A DNA stretch of 33,956 nucleotides from Deltaproteobacteria bacterium (GCA_016218765.1 JACRCZ010000007.1:1-33956), one strand, 5' to 3'. Counted from the stretch's first letter, positions 18,501 to 29,900 are shown. Program-made: numbers and translations. The notes: a model not told the origin generated them from the letters alone.

Positions 18501-19339
18501 GACCGAGCCTCGGCCGGATGATCGCGACGCAGGCGGTGTTGATCGTCGTGACGCTGGCGACGTTGTATCCCGTGCTGTGGGTCGTGCGCACGGCGCTCTC
18601 GTCGTCGGGCGGGCTGGCGTTGTCCTCGTCGCCGGTTCCGGACGACCCGACGCTGGGGAACTTCGCCGACGTCGTCGGGACGTCGAAGGACGGCACGTGG
18701 CTCTTCGGACGCCAGCTCATGAACTCGGCTGTGGTCGCGGTCTCGACGACGCTGGTGGGGCTGGCGCTGGCGGTGACGGCCGCGTACGCGTTCAGCCGCT
18801 TCCGCTTCCCGGGCCGCGAGGGGGGGATGCGCTTCCTGCTGGTGACGCAGATGTTCCCGGGCGTGGTGATGGCGATCCCGCTGTACATCCTGCTCGACGT
18901 GCTGGGACTGCTCGACAGCCTGACCGGCCTGACGCTGGTCTACGCGACGACGTCGCTGCCGTTCTCGATCTGGATGCTCAAGGGGTACTTCGACACGCTG
19001 CCGCGGGAGCTGGAGGAGGCGGCGGCGATCGACGGGGCGAGCCGGTTCACGTTCTTCTTCCGCATCCTGCTGCCGTTGTCGCGGCCGGCGCTGGTGGTGA
19101 CCGCGTTGTTCTCGTTCATGCAGTCGTGGAACGAGTTCATCCTGGCCAGCACGTTCCTGGGCCGCGAGGAGAGTTTCACGCTGCCGGTGCTCCTGCACGG
19201 CTACATCTCGGCGCAGCACGCGGACTGGCCGCATTTCGCGGCGGGCGCGATCCTCGTGTCGATCCCGGTCGTGGCGCTCTTCTTCTTCCTGCAGCGGTAC
19301 CTGGTCGGGGGGCTGACGGCGGGCGGCGTGAAGGGGTAG
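18497..19339 (+). CDS. Sugar ABC importer permease (MalG type)
   Basis: The 280-residue inner-membrane protein has about six hydrophobic segments and the cytoplasmic EAA loop EEAAAIDGASRFTFFFRIL followed by LPLSRPAL, typical of MalG permeases. Other family features are YPVLWVVRTALS near the N-terminus, NSAVVAVSTTLVGL, AYAFSRFRFPGR, QMFPGVVMAIPLY and QSWNEFILASTF. It starts with an ATGA overlap with the fusion gene and is the last gene of the importer operon. Together with the fusion and the ATPase it completes a transporter: one fused binding protein/MalF, one MalG and a MalK dimer. Confidence 0.96.
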   Translation: MRPSLGRMIATQAVLIVVTLATLYPVLWVVRTALSSSGGLALSSSPVPDDPTLGNFADVVGTSKDGTWLFGRQLMNSAVVAVSTTLVGLALAVTAAYAFSRFRFPGREGGMRFLLVTQMFPGVVMAIPLYILLDVLGLLDSLTGLTLVYATTSLPFSIWMLKGYFDTLPRELEEAAAIDGASRFTFFFRILLPLSRPALVVTALFSFMQSWNEFILASTFLGREESFTLPVLLHGYISAQHADWPHFAAGAILVSIPVVALFFFLQRYLVGGLTAGGVKG

Positions 19340-19346
19340 GGGAACG

Positions 19347-19427
19347 GTGGGACGATCGGGACGAGTGGGACGATCGGGACGAGTGGGACGATCGGGACGA
19401 GTGGGACGATCGGGGCGAGTGGGACGA
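19347..19427. repeat. 18-bp tandem repeats, locus 2 (about 4.5 copies)
   Basis: Units of GTGGGACGATCGGGACGA start at 19347, 19365 and 19383, with a one-base variant at 19401 and a partial copy at 19419. They lie in the 158-bp gap between the importer permease stop (+) and the AgmX-like gene stop (-). A flanking element with CGAGTTT-GGGG and GGTTG (about 19462-19478) resembles one next to the 17-bp repeats at 5388-5455. Confidence 0.88.
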
Positions 19428-19497
19428 GTGGGAAGGGCGGCGAGAGTGGGTCGTCCTGGGTCGAGTTTGGGGCGGTTGGACCGCGGGCGGGCGGGGG

Positions 19498-20037
19498 TCA
19501 CCGCTCGAGGATGAGGTGGACGGTGGTGTCGCCGGTGGATTCGGGGAAGCGCAGGGCGCGCAGGGCGAGCTGGGCGCAGGTGATGGCGTCGCGGAGTCCC
19601 TCATCGACCAACGGTGCGCCGACTTCGACGACGCGGCCGGACGCCTCGATGATGAGGTGCATCGGCAGGCGGCCGCCGGCGGTGGCGGTTTCCAGGCAGG
19701 TCGCGATGTCGCGCAGCGCCGTGTCGACGCCTTCGCGGAGGTTCTCGGCGACCAGCACGCCTTCGAGCTTCCACAGCACGCGGGTCAGCGACAGGCTCTC
19801 CGGCAGCGGCTCGTAGGGTTCGAATCCGGGCGGGTCGGCCCCCGGGGGGCCCGGGAGCGGGCCGACTTCGGCGGGAGGAGCGTCGGGCGGCGGAGCGGGG
19901 ACGTCGGGCGTCACTCCCGCGTCCGACTCGGCGTCGCGCGGCGGAGGGGGAACCGGTTCCTCGGCGCCGTTGGATGCCGGACCGCACGCGAGCCACAGGC
20001 CGGCCAGCAGCGCGGCCGGCGCGAATCGCTTTCTCAT
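19498..20037 (-). CDS. Lipoprotein with AgmX/PglI-like C-terminal domain
   Basis: The 179-residue protein begins MRKRFAPAALLAGLWLAC, a lipoprotein-like signal (Cys18; Trp at -3 is unusual). A Pro/Asp-rich linker follows to about residue 75. The C-terminal about 100 residues have two Cys about 41 apart, a central LIIEASGRVVEVG strand pair, LRALRFPESTGDTTVHLILE and a short end. This fits the AgmX/PglI C-terminal domain found in many myxobacterial envelope proteins linked to gliding, which resembles TonB C-termini. ATG 20037 is preferred because AGGAGGT lies 6 bases upstream; an upstream in-frame ATG at 20103 would add a non-signal extension. It is divergent from the DUF433 gene. Confidence 0.82.
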   Translation of the reverse strand: MRKRFAPAALLAGLWLACGPASNGAEEPVPPPPRDAESDAGVTPDVPAPPPDAPPAEVGPLPGPPGADPPGFEPYEPLPESLSLTRVLWKLEGVLVAENLREGVDTALRDIATCLETATAGGRLPMHLIIEASGRVVEVGAPLVDEGLRDAITCAQLALRALRFPESTGDTTVHLILER

Positions 20038-20224
20038 CGTCCCACCTCCTGTCGATCGGCCGGGTTTCCCCGGCGCGCTCGGCGCGTCTTGGCCCCGGAA
20101 CAACCGTCCCGTGGGCGAACTCTCGACCGCCGTCCCGCGCCTGTCAACCGCCGCGTGGCGTTCCGGTGGGGTACAAGTGACACGCGACCCTCCCGCTGCT
20201 ACGCTGCTCTACGGGAGGAAGGCG

Positions 20225-20476
20225 ATGGACGAGCGGACGCTGCTGGAACGAATCACGGTCGACCCGCGGATCTTCGGGGGGAAGCCGATCGTTCGCGGTC
20301 ACCGACTCGCGGTAGAGCACGTGCTGGGGATGCTCGCCGCGGGGGACACGCCGGAGACGATTCTCGAAGGGTATCCGTGGCTCGAGCTCGAAGACATCCG
20401 GGCGTGCCTGTTGTTTGCGCAGCGGCTGGTCGGGCATGAACGGGTGGAGCCGGTCGTCATCGAGGGGAGTTCGTGA
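20225..20476 (+). CDS. DUF433 family protein, likely antitoxin
   Basis: This 83-residue protein has the DUF433 signature: ITVDPRIFGGKPIVRGHRL, a helix-turn-helix-like VEHVLGMLAAGDTPETILEGYPWLELEDIRACL and a short tail. DUF433 proteins are small DNA-binding proteins commonly paired with PIN-like DUF5615 proteins in putative toxin-antitoxin modules. GGAGG lies 6 bases before the ATG. The TGA overlaps the GTG of the next gene (GTGA). Autoregulation of the operon is usual for such antitoxins but is not shown here. Confidence 0.93.
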   Translation: MDERTLLERITVDPRIFGGKPIVRGHRLAVEHVLGMLAAGDTPETILEGYPWLELEDIRACLLFAQRLVGHERVEPVVIEGSS

Positions 20477-20841
20477 GGATTCTGCTGGACGCCTGCGTCT
20501 GGGGTGGGGCGCGGGACGTGCTACGCCAGGCCGGTCACGACGTGGAAGCCGTCGCCGACTGGGGCCCGGACCCCGGCGACGCGCAGATTCTGGCGCACGC
20601 ACACGCGGAACATCGCGTGCTGGTCACGCTCGACCGGCACTTCGGCGAGCTGGCGGTCGTTCGTGGTGAGCCGCACTCCGGTATCGTGCGACTCGTGGCC
20701 GTCGCGGCGCGGCAGCAGGCAGGCACCTGTCTGCACGTGCTGGAACGCTACGGGCCGGATCTGACGGCCGGATCGATCATCACGGTCGAGCCCGGCCGCG
20801 TTCGCGTCCGTCCGCCCGAGGGGACCGCCTCCGGCGAGTAG
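20473..20841 (+). CDS. DUF5615 PIN-like protein, likely toxin
   Basis: The 122-residue product starts RILLDACV, the usual DUF5615 opening where most members have LLDENL. It continues with AGHDVEAVADWGPDPGDAQILAHAHAEHRVLVTLDRHFGEL, matching the family pattern ending T-x-D-x-D-F-G. The second acidic residue of that motif is His here. DUF5615 is a Mut7-C/PIN-like fold, and family members are expected to be RNases. It starts at GTG overlapping the antitoxin stop. The substitution might weaken nuclease activity; this is inference. Confidence 0.9.
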   Translation: MRILLDACVWGGARDVLRQAGHDVEAVADWGPDPGDAQILAHAHAEHRVLVTLDRHFGELAVVRGEPHSGIVRLVAVAARQQAGTCLHVLERYGPDLTAGSIITVEPGRVRVRPPEGTASGE

Positions 20842-20945
20842 TCCGGCCGGTAGTCGGACGTGCCGCAGCTCCGCCCCACGTCGCGATGTCGGCGCCGCCG
20901 TCCAAGGCGTTGCGGGGCGGGGAGCACGCGCTGTAGGGTGGGGGC

Positions 20946-21998
20946 ATGGCATTCGTCCTGGGGGTTCCGGAGGATCCGGACGCAAGCGGCGGCCATCTGG
21001 CGCCTCCATCACACGAATCTGCGGGCGCCGTCGGTGCTTCGGCTGCCGGCGAGTCGGATACCGAGGTCGGGAAGCCGGTCGATGTGGACGCGGGGGACAC
21101 GGCCCCGCCCGCGACGCCACCGGGTTTCTCGTGCAAGAAGTGCGGCGCGAGCGTCACCGAGCCCGTGTGGCGTTCGCCCACCTCGGACGGCGTCGGCTCT
21201 CGCCGCCTGGCCGGGATGGCGGTCGGCGTGGTCCTGTTCGCAGTCGCGCGCTGGGTCACGGGGCCGATGTTCGGCTTCCGACCGACCATCGGAGGGCTCC
21301 TCCTCGCCATCGGCGGCGCCCTCATCGCCGCGGCGGCCACTGTGACGTGGCGCTGCGCGCGGTGCGGAACGCAATTGGACGAGTCCCAGATCCCGGCCGG
21401 TCGGCGGGTCAAGCGCCAGCACCGGCGCCTGTCCCTGGGCGCCATCGGGATGGGCTGTGTCGCTGTAGGCATGCCTCTGATCTGGCCCATCGTGTTCACG
21501 CCCGTCGTCCGGCACCAGTCGCCCCAGGGAACCTACTCCGCCGAGCTCCCGCGAACACACTGGGACGTGGCCCGCAAGGACGAGCGCCTCCCGACCGCGA
21601 CCGGCTCGACCCGCATGGTGAGCTACACCGCGGTGAACGAGCACCAACCGATCGCCGTCTTTGGGCTGGCGTGGGTGCCGCTCGCGCCTCTTCCTCCCGG
21701 CCAGGTGAGGAACAGGCGCGATGTCCTGGAGCGTCTGGTGTCGGAGTTGGCTCGAACCCGAGCCTGCACGCCGGGCCGGACGCACGACGTTGCCCAGGCA
21801 AGCTGCGAGGGCATCGACGTTCGGGTCACCTGCGTCGGAGACGAGGAGGGCGCGCTTCACGGCCGGTACCGATACCTGCTATGCGGAGACGAGTTCGTGT
21901 CATTGGGGTTTCTGGGAAAGCGACCCGACATCGCGGGCGACGAGGATGGGCGGGACTTCTTGGAGTCGTTCCGGTTCGAGCGAGTCGCCGGCCCCTAA
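20946..21998 (+). CDS. Membrane protein with a split zinc ribbon
   Basis: The 350-residue protein is not a family I recognise. An acidic, low-complexity N-terminus (1-60) precedes FSCKKCG (Cys63, Cys66). Two transmembrane helices (about 90-104 and 114-132) follow, then WRCARCG (Cys137, Cys140), a basic loop (RRVKRQHRRL) and a third helix (about 164-187). The rest (188-350) is soluble, with AELPRTHWDVARK and four or five Cys. The two CxxC knuckles lie on the same side of the membrane, so they could form one zinc ribbon that closes the helical hairpin. With the basic loop inside, the C-terminal domain would be periplasmic. The ATG is preceded by a GGTGGGGG stretch, a weak ribosome binding site. 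Confidence 0.75.
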   Translation: MAFVLGVPEDPDASGGHLAPPSHESAGAVGASAAGESDTEVGKPVDVDAGDTAPPATPPGFSCKKCGASVTEPVWRSPTSDGVGSRRLAGMAVGVVLFAVARWVTGPMFGFRPTIGGLLLAIGGALIAAAATVTWRCARCGTQLDESQIPAGRRVKRQHRRLSLGAIGMGCVAVGMPLIWPIVFTPVVRHQSPQGTYSAELPRTHWDVARKDERLPTATGSTRMVSYTAVNEHQPIAVFGLAWVPLAPLPPGQVRNRRDVLERLVSELARTRACTPGRTHDVAQASCEGIDVRVTCVGDEEGALHGRYRYLLCGDEFVSLGFLGKRPDIAGDEDGRDFLESFRFERVAGP

Positions 21999-22151
21999 CC
22001 TGTCCCTCTTGCCCGCCTTGGAGCGTGAGCGGGAATCGGCGCTGACCCGGGACGGGACGGGCCTCCGACGAGCCGGGCGAAGCTCGCCGATTGGGGCCCC
22101 GATCCCGGCCCGGGGAACAAGACGGCAGTGCGGGGGGTTGGTATCCTCGCC

Positions 22152-23342
22152 ATGATGACGGCGGTCGGACTGCTCGCGGCGGGCCTTGTCGGCCTGGGCA
22201 TGGTGTTCTGGACGATGCAGCTCGTCTTCGCCGCCTTCACGATCCGCCGCGTGCGGACGATCGCCGGGCTGCCGGACGAGCGGCGGGAGACGTGGCCCAG
22301 GGTCTCGGTGATCGTCGCGGCGTGCAACGAGCGCGAGACCATCGAATCGGCGATGGCGGCAAAGATGTCGGACGACTACCCGAACGTCGAGTTCGTCGTC
22401 GTGGACGATCGTTCCGACGACGGCACGGGCGAGGTCGTCGAGGCGCTGGCCGCCCGCGACCCGCGGGTCCGGGCCGTCCACGTCGCCGAGCTGCCCGAGG
22501 GCTGGCTGGGCAAGCTCAACGCGATGGAGCAGGGACGGCGTGCCGCGACAGGCCAGTGGCTGGTCTTTTCCGACGCGGACGTGCACTTCCGCCCGGGGAC
22601 GTTGCGGCGGGTCATCGCTTTCGCCGAGCGTGCCGGCTTCGACCACGTGCCGGTCTTCCCCGCGCTCGCGGCCCCGAACTGGGTCCTGGGCGCGATCGGC
22701 GGAGTGTTCAACCGGATGCTGGCGGTGATGGGCCGGCTGTGGGCTGTGGAGGACCCGCGGTCGAAGGCGACCATCGGCTCGGGGTCGTTCAACATGGTGC
22801 GTCGCACCGCCCTGGAACGGGCGGGCGGCCTGGCCCGGGTCAAGCTGGACGTCGCCGACGACGTGGCGCTCGGCGCGCTGCTCAAGCGCTCGGGCGCCCG
22901 GCAGACGCTGCTCGTCGGCCGCGGGTTCGTGGAGGTCGCGCTGTACCGGACGGTGGGCGCCATGGCGCGGGGCTCGGAGCGCGCGCCATTCACGACGGTG
23001 GGGGACTTCTCGTTCTGGAAGATGCTGTTCTTCTGCGTCGCCTGGACGGCGATGGAGCTGGGACCGGCGCTCGCGTTCCTGCCGCTGTTTCCGTTCCTGC
23101 CGTTTCCCGTTTGGCCCGTCGGAGTCGTCTGGGCGGCGCTCTCGATTGGCATCGGGGCGGCGATCGACTTCTGGCTGCGGCGCAAGCTGTTCCCCGCGCT
23201 GCTCTGGCCGCTGGGCATGCTGCTGTTGGCGGCTTTCTTCCTTCGCGCCGGGTACCTCGGCGCGAAGCGCGGCGGAATCCGCTGGCGCGGACGGTTCTAC
23301 TCGACCGAGCTGCTGCGAGCCGGACGAAGCTACAGGCCTTGA
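22152..23342 (+). CDS. Membrane glycosyltransferase, family 2
   Basis: The 396-residue protein has an N-terminal transmembrane helix (about 5-30) and a GT-A domain: PRVSVIVAACNE, VVVDDRSDDGT (Asp85, Asp86), GWLGKLNA, LVFSDADVHF (DxD at 141-143) and DVADDVALGALL. Three or four helices follow at the C-terminus, ending GGIRWRGRFYSTELLRAGR. This arrangement is found in GT2 enzymes of the HpnB and CrtQ type acting on hopanoid, carotenoid or other lipid acceptors. The acceptor here is unknown. The start is uncertain: ATG 22152, ATG 22155 or an upstream GTG 22128 are possible, none with a strong SD. No hopanoid or carotenoid gene is nearby. Confidence 0.88.
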   Translation: MMTAVGLLAAGLVGLGMVFWTMQLVFAAFTIRRVRTIAGLPDERRETWPRVSVIVAACNERETIESAMAAKMSDDYPNVEFVVVDDRSDDGTGEVVEALAARDPRVRAVHVAELPEGWLGKLNAMEQGRRAATGQWLVFSDADVHFRPGTLRRVIAFAERAGFDHVPVFPALAAPNWVLGAIGGVFNRMLAVMGRLWAVEDPRSKATIGSGSFNMVRRTALERAGGLARVKLDVADDVALGALLKRSGARQTLLVGRGFVEVALYRTVGAMARGSERAPFTTVGDFSFWKMLFFCVAWTAMELGPALAFLPLFPFLPFPVWPVGVVWAALSIGIGAAIDFWLRRKLFPALLWPLGMLLLAAFFLRAGYLGAKRGGIRWRGRFYSTELLRAGRSYRP

Positions 23343-23418
23343 GGGACGCACTTCCCGCACTCCCCGCACTCCTTCCGCACTCTCCTCGCCTGTGCTACAC
23401 GCCCTGGCAGGAGGCGTT

Positions 23419-24255
23419 GTGCCGCGCACGTCCACCAGACCGCCGCCGCGGATCGACCTGCCGATCGGGGTGTTCGACTCGGGCATCGGCGGGCTGACGG
23501 TGGTGCGCGCGATGCGCATCGCGCTGCCGCGCGAGGACATCGTCTATCTCGGCGACACGGCGCGCGTGCCGTACGGCGGGCGCGGGCCGGACACGGTGAT
23601 CCGCTACGCGCGGCAGTGCACGCGTTTCCTGGCCGACCGGGGCCTCAAGATGCTCGTCGTGGCCTGCAACACGGTCTCCGCCGTCGCCCTGGACATGCTG
23701 CGGGTGGAGTTCGACGTGCCGGTCGTCGGGGTGATCGAGCCGAGCGCGCGGGCGGCGGCGCGGGCCACGAGGACCGGCCGCGTGGGGGTCATCGGCACCG
23801 AGGGGACGATCCGCAGCGGCGCGTACGACCGGGCGCTGGCCGCGGTGTCGTCGCGCTGCGAGGTGCTGGGCCATCCCGCGCCGCTGCTGGTGCCGCTGGT
23901 CGAGGAGGGGTGGATCGAGGGCGAGGTGCCGCGGCTGGCCGTGGAGCGCTACTTGACGCCGCTGTGCGAGCTGGGAATCGACACGTTGATCCTCGGCTGC
24001 ACGCACTACCCGGTGCTGCGGCCGCTGATCGACGAGGTCCTGGCGACGCTCTCGTCGCGCCCCGTCGCGACCGTCAGCTCGGCCGACGCGGCGGCGAACG
24101 AGGTGATGGCGACGCTGGACGCGCGGGAGCTGCGGCGGGACGAGCGGCGCGGCGCGACGCGGTTCTACGTCACGGACCGTCCCGAGCAGTTCGTGCACGT
24201 GGGCACCAAGGTCTTCGGCGCGGACGTGGAGACGGCGGAGCTCGTGGATTTGTAG
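23419..24255 (+). CDS. murI: Glutamate racemase
   Basis: This 278-residue enzyme interconverts L- and D-glutamate for peptidoglycan synthesis. Diagnostic motifs are IGVFDSGIGGLTVVR (Asp20), YLGDTARVPYGGRG, the first catalytic Cys83 in VVACNTVSA, GVIEPSA, GVIGTEGT and the second catalytic Cys194 in ILGCTHYP. Its length is normal. The GTG start has AGGAGG four bases upstream, which decides it over in-frame upstream codons. It ends one base from the stop of the convergent NtrC-type regulator. No other cell-wall gene is adjacent. Confidence 0.96.
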   Translation: MPRTSTRPPPRIDLPIGVFDSGIGGLTVVRAMRIALPREDIVYLGDTARVPYGGRGPDTVIRYARQCTRFLADRGLKMLVVACNTVSAVALDMLRVEFDVPVVGVIEPSARAAARATRTGRVGVIGTEGTIRSGAYDRALAAVSSRCEVLGHPAPLLVPLVEEGWIEGEVPRLAVERYLTPLCELGIDTLILGCTHYPVLRPLIDEVLATLSSRPVATVSSADAAANEVMATLDARELRRDERRGATRFYVTDRPEQFVHVGTKVFGADVETAELVDL

Positions 24256-24256
24256 G

Positions 24257-25573
<1,317 letters not shown>

Positions 25574-25581
25574 CAGCGGTC

Positions 25582-26928
25582 TCACTTTCCGGGGAGGGAG
25601 ATGCGGAAGACGGCGCCGCCGTCGGGGTGGTTGGCGGCGGCGATGGTGCCGCCGTGGCGGTCGGCGACGCTGCGGGCCACGGCGAGGCCCAGGCCCGTGC
25701 CGCGCACCCGCTTCGTGTGGAAGGGCTCGAAGATCGCCTCCTCCTCGCCCGCGGGGATCCCCGCGCCGCGATCGCGCACGACGAAGACCAGGCGCCCGTC
25801 CTCCACCGTCACGGACGCCTCGGCCGCCGCCCCCTCCGGCGACGCCTGCGCGGCATTGCGCAGGACGTTGGCCAGGGCCTGGCGCACGCGCTGCGCGTCG
25901 AGGCTCCACGATGCGGGCGCCCCGTCCGTGCGCACCTCGAACCGCCCGCCCTCGACCTCCTCCGCCGCCGCCCGCAACAGCGCCGCCGGATCGGTCGGCT
26001 CGGGCCGGATCTCCCCGCTGCGGACGAAGTCCAGCAGATCGGACGTCAGCCGCTCCAGCCGCAGCGCCTCGCGCACGACCCGCTCCGCCTTCGTCCGGTC
26101 GCGCCCGTCCGCCGGCAGCGTTTCGAGCAGGAGCTGCGCGTGGCCCTTGAGCGAGGCGAGCGGATTGCGGATCTCGTGGGCGAGCACCGCGGACATCTCG
26201 CCCAGCGTTGCCAGGCGGCGTTCCCGCTCCAGCCGCAAGGCCAGCGCTTCCCGCTGCCGCAGCGCCCGCGCCAGCAGGAGCGCGAAGGCGACGAACGCCG
26301 CGGCCGCGGCCGCGCCGACGACGAGCGTCCGGCGCGCGTCGTCGGCAAGGCCCTGCGCCAGCAGCGGCTCGAACTCGACCACGAGCCACCCGTCCGGCGG
26401 GTCGGGCGGCGCGAACGGCGCGCCCTCCGCCCTCCCGGGGGGCGGGCCGGCAGGCAACGGAGGCGGCGGACCGCCCGCGAAGCCCGGCGGAGCGCCCGGG
26501 AAACCCGGAGGAGGAGGAGGAGGAGGAGGCCGTGGGGGAAGCGGCGCCGCGAACCGGACGCGCCCCCGGACCTCGGACAGCGCGCCCGGCGGCGGCACGG
26601 GAACGTCGTCCCTCCCGGATCCGGACCGCTCGCCCGCTTCGACCACGACCGTCCCGCCGGGCGCGACGAGCGCGACCCAGCGGAGCCCGTCCGGACGATG
26701 GGCGTCCACGACCGCCGCAAGCTCGGCCTTGGCCGGCGGACCGGCGCCGGGCACGAGCAGCCGGCGGACGGCCTGCTGGAAGACATCTGCCTGTCCGCGG
26801 CGCAGGGTATCCCCGGCGCGGCGCGCGCCGAGATAGCCGGCGACCAGCGAGGCGACGAGCGCGGCGGCGGCGGCGACGGCGGCCAGCGGAGGGCCCCACC
26901 GGATCCAGCGCGAGGAGACGTCCGGCAT
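25582..26928 (-). CDS. Sensor histidine kinase with proline-rich periplasmic segment
   Basis: The 448-residue kinase has two transmembrane helices (about 12-34 and 202-222). Between them is a periplasmic sensor with a striking proline run (residues 131-165). The cytoplasmic part has an H-box with His251 ([15 protein letters not shown]), the N-box [12 protein letters not shown]1 VRDRGAGIP, an F-box FEPFHTKR and G2 [12 protein letters not shown], so it should be an active NtrB-like kinase. The adjacent NtrC-type regulator is its expected partner. The chosen ATG is 22 bases after the stop of the receiver/DUF4388 gene. The ligand is unknown. Confidence 0.93.
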   Translation of the reverse strand: MPDVSSRWIRWGPPLAAVAAAAALVASLVAGYLGARRAGDTLRRGQADVFQQAVRRLLVPGAGPPAKAELAAVVDAHRPDGLRWVALVAPGGTVVVEAGERSGSGRDDVPVPPPGALSEVRGRVRFAAPLPPRPPPPPPPPGFPGAPPGFAGGPPPPLPAGPPPGRAEGAPFAPPDPPDGWLVVEFEPLLAQGLADDARRTLVVGAAAAAAFVAFALLLARALRQREALALRLERERRLATLGEMSAVLAHEIRNPLASLKGHAQLLLETLPADGRDRTKAERVVREALRLERLTSDLLDFVRSGEIRPEPTDPAALLRAAAEEVEGGRFEVRTDGAPASWSLDAQRVRQALANVLRNAAQASPEGAAAEASVTVEDGRLVFVVRDRGAGIPAGEEEAIFEPFHTKRVRGTGLGLAVARSVADRHGGTIAAANHPDGGAVFRISLPGK

Positions 26929-26950
26929 GGATGCGGCCGTCCGGGTCGCT

Positions 26951-29900
26951 CTACTCGGGCAGGAAGCGGCAGCTCTCGGAATACTCGTCGCGCGGGCGGA
27001 TCGCCAGGCACCGCGCCTTGGCGGCGTCGGCGGCCTCGCGCTGCCGCGACCGGTACAGCACGCTGACGTAGTAGAACCACAGCCTGCCGTTCGTGGGGTT
27101 CGCTTCGGCGGCGGGCTGGGCGACCGCGGCGGCCTCGACACACAGGTCGCGGTCGCCGTACAGCGCGGGCGTCTCGCCGACCCAGACCACGAACTGCAGG
27201 CGAGGCTCGAGCGCCGTCGGATCGCAGGCGACCGCGGCCCGGAGCTGGTCGAGCGCCCCCGGGCGGTCGCGCTTGCGCCAGAGGTCCTTCGCGGCCTGGA
27301 CGTTGTCGCCGCACGCGGGAAGCGCAACCGCCTCCTCGGCGGGGGCGGCGTCGGCGACGGCGATCGGAGCGGCGTCGGGCTCGGCGAGCGCGTCGGTCGC
27401 GGCGGATGCGTCGGCGGGCGGCTCGACGAAATCCGCCGCCCACGATCCGGCGTCCAGGTCGTCCCAGCCGGGAGGCACCGGCACCGTCTCGCCGGCCCAC
27501 GCGGGGCCGCCGGCGTCGAACGCGGCGGCGGCTTCCGGCTCGATCCACGAGCCGGCATCCGGTTCCGGGGCGGCGTCGAGCTCCGGCGCCGCGGCGAGCT
27601 GCACGTCCGCGGCCGCATCGGCGCCCGGACCCTTCCCGCCGCGGAAGCGGACGAGGAGATAGACTCCGGCGGCCAGAACCAGCAGCGTGATCAGCAAACC
27701 CCACACGACGCCGCCCGCACGGCGCTCGGCCGGCGGGACGGAGGGCGTGCGCGATCGTTCCGGCTTCCCGGTCGCCTTCTCCGCCGCCTTCTCCGGCGGC
27801 AGATCGACGATCACCTTCGGCTCGGAGTCGCCGAACACGATATCGACCTTGCCTTCCGGCGTTTCCGCGTCACCTTCCGGCTTCGCGGATGCCTCCGCCT
27901 CGAGCTGCTCGCGAGTGATGCTCCCCGGCGGCGGGGTCTCGCCTTCCGCCAGCCGGAAGCCGGGCGGTGGTGGCGGGAAGGAGACGCCGGAGCCCGAGAA
28001 GGGCGAGCGCGCCTCGAGCTGGCGCGCCAGGGCGTCGAGCTGCGCGGGGGTGGGGTGGCGCGCCCTCGTCTCGCCCTCGGCCGCCGGAGGCGGGGCGACG
28101 GGCGGGCCCAGGCGCAGCGTCGTCGGCGCCGGCTTCTGCGACAGTGGATCCGGAGCGGACGCGTGAGCGGCGGGAGCGGCCGCGGCCGTCGCGGTCCCGC
28201 CTGCGGGGGGCGCATCGGCCAGGAGCCGCAGCGTGGTCGGCTTCTTTTCGTCGGGTTTCGAGCCGAGGATGGCCGCGGCCGCCGACGGCGGCGCGGCCGG
28301 CGCGGTGGGCGGGGCGGCGGAGGACGGCAGGGGCGGCAGCTTGAACGTGAGCGGCATCGGGGGCTTGGAGGACTCGCCCGGCCGGGGCTCCGTGCCCGCG
28401 CCCGCATCGGACGCTCGCGGCGGAGGGGCCGCGATGATCGGCAGCGTGGGCGTCACCGGCGGTCGCAGGCCGGCGGGGGGGATGAGCGGCGGTGGAACCG
28501 CCGGGCCGGCCAACGGCGACGGCGCGGCGACGGCGACCGGGGCGGGTGCCTGCCCCGGGGCCTCGGCGACGGCCTTCGGCACGGGCGGCTCTCCGGCGGC
28601 AGCCTGCGCCACGACCTCGGCATCGGCCTTCGCCGCGGACGGCTTCGCGGCGGGCGGTTCCGTCGCGGGGAGCGGCTCCGCGGCCTCCCGGGCGGCCTTC
28701 GCCGCGGACGGCTCTGCCGGCGGGGGTTCCGCCGCGGGGACCTTCCCCACGCCCTCCGCGACGGCTTTCGGTGCAGGCGTCTCGGCGGCGGGCGGCGGCG
28801 TTTCGGCCGGCCCGGATTCCACCGCCGCGGGAGCCGCCGGCGGCCGCGGGACCGAGGCCATCACCGCCAGCTCCAGCGCCTCCGCCGTCACCATCGGCGG
28901 CGGCGACACAGGCGCGGGCGCTTTGGCCGTCACCACCGGCGGCGGCACGGCAGGCGCGGCCGCTTCTGCCGTCACCATCGGCGGCGGTGCCACAGGCGCG
29001 GGTTCCTCCGCCGTCACGATCGGCGCGGCAGGCGCCGGCTCCTCCTCCGCCGCCGGCGGCGGTGAATCCGCGAGCGCCTGCGGAGCCGCGCCGGAAGACT
29101 CCGGCGGCGCCGGGGGCGGAATCGACGGCGGGGGCGGCGAGGCCGCGGCGCGAGCGACCTGATCGGCGAGGCTCGGCTCGTCGGCGCTCCCGAAGGTCGC
29201 GGGCTCGGCGTCGAGCTCGGCCTCACCGGCCACTTCCTTGGCGTACGCGAACTCGGAGCGCGGGGGCGGCGCGCCCTTGCGTCCGGTCTCGATGAAGATG
29301 CCGTAGAACGACAGTCGCGTGATGATCTTCAGCGTCTCCAGGTCGTCGAACGGGGCGGCATCGATGATCTCGAGGAGCGAGCGCGTGCCGTCGGTGAGCC
29401 GGATGATCGCGTTGACCTCGTCGGGGATCTCGTCCAGCCGTCCGATCAGCTCGCCCGCGTCGACCATGAAGATGGTGTCGAGGGGCGGGAGCTGTTCGAT
29501 GAGCCGGCCCCATTCGTCGAGGCGCCGCATGCCCTCCATGAGTATTTCCTGGGAGGACAGGTGGATGGTGCGCGTGCGGCGCACGGGCCGGAAATCCACG
29601 TCGAAGAAACCTTCGGACCAGGTCAGCAGGCGGTAGACCGCGGCCACGCCGCGGTGGCGTCCCACCTCGGCGTCGACCACCTCGCCGTCCTGGAAGTAGA
29701 TCACGCCGCGGTCGCCGCTGCGGGTGAGGTGGAGTGCTCCGGTCTTCTTGCTCAGGTCGACGGTCTGGATGAGGTCGACCAGGCCGATGTCGTCGAGGGA
29801 GCCGCTGAACTTGGTCTTGGCGCCGCGGCCTTCCAGGCTCTCGCGCTTCTTGCGCTGGAGGATGAGACGGAGGCGGGCGACGAGCTCCTTCACGAAGACG

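Noticed and set aside
19347..19427. CRISPR-like array
   Set aside because: The units are contiguous 18-mers with no unique spacers and no cas genes nearby. The same holds for the 17-bp array at 5388-5455.
19176..19604. Ser/His/Arg-rich open frame through the 18-bp repeats on the - strand
   Set aside because: It is an artefact of an 18-bp period being a multiple of three. It overlaps the permease and AgmX-like genes and has no ribosome binding site.
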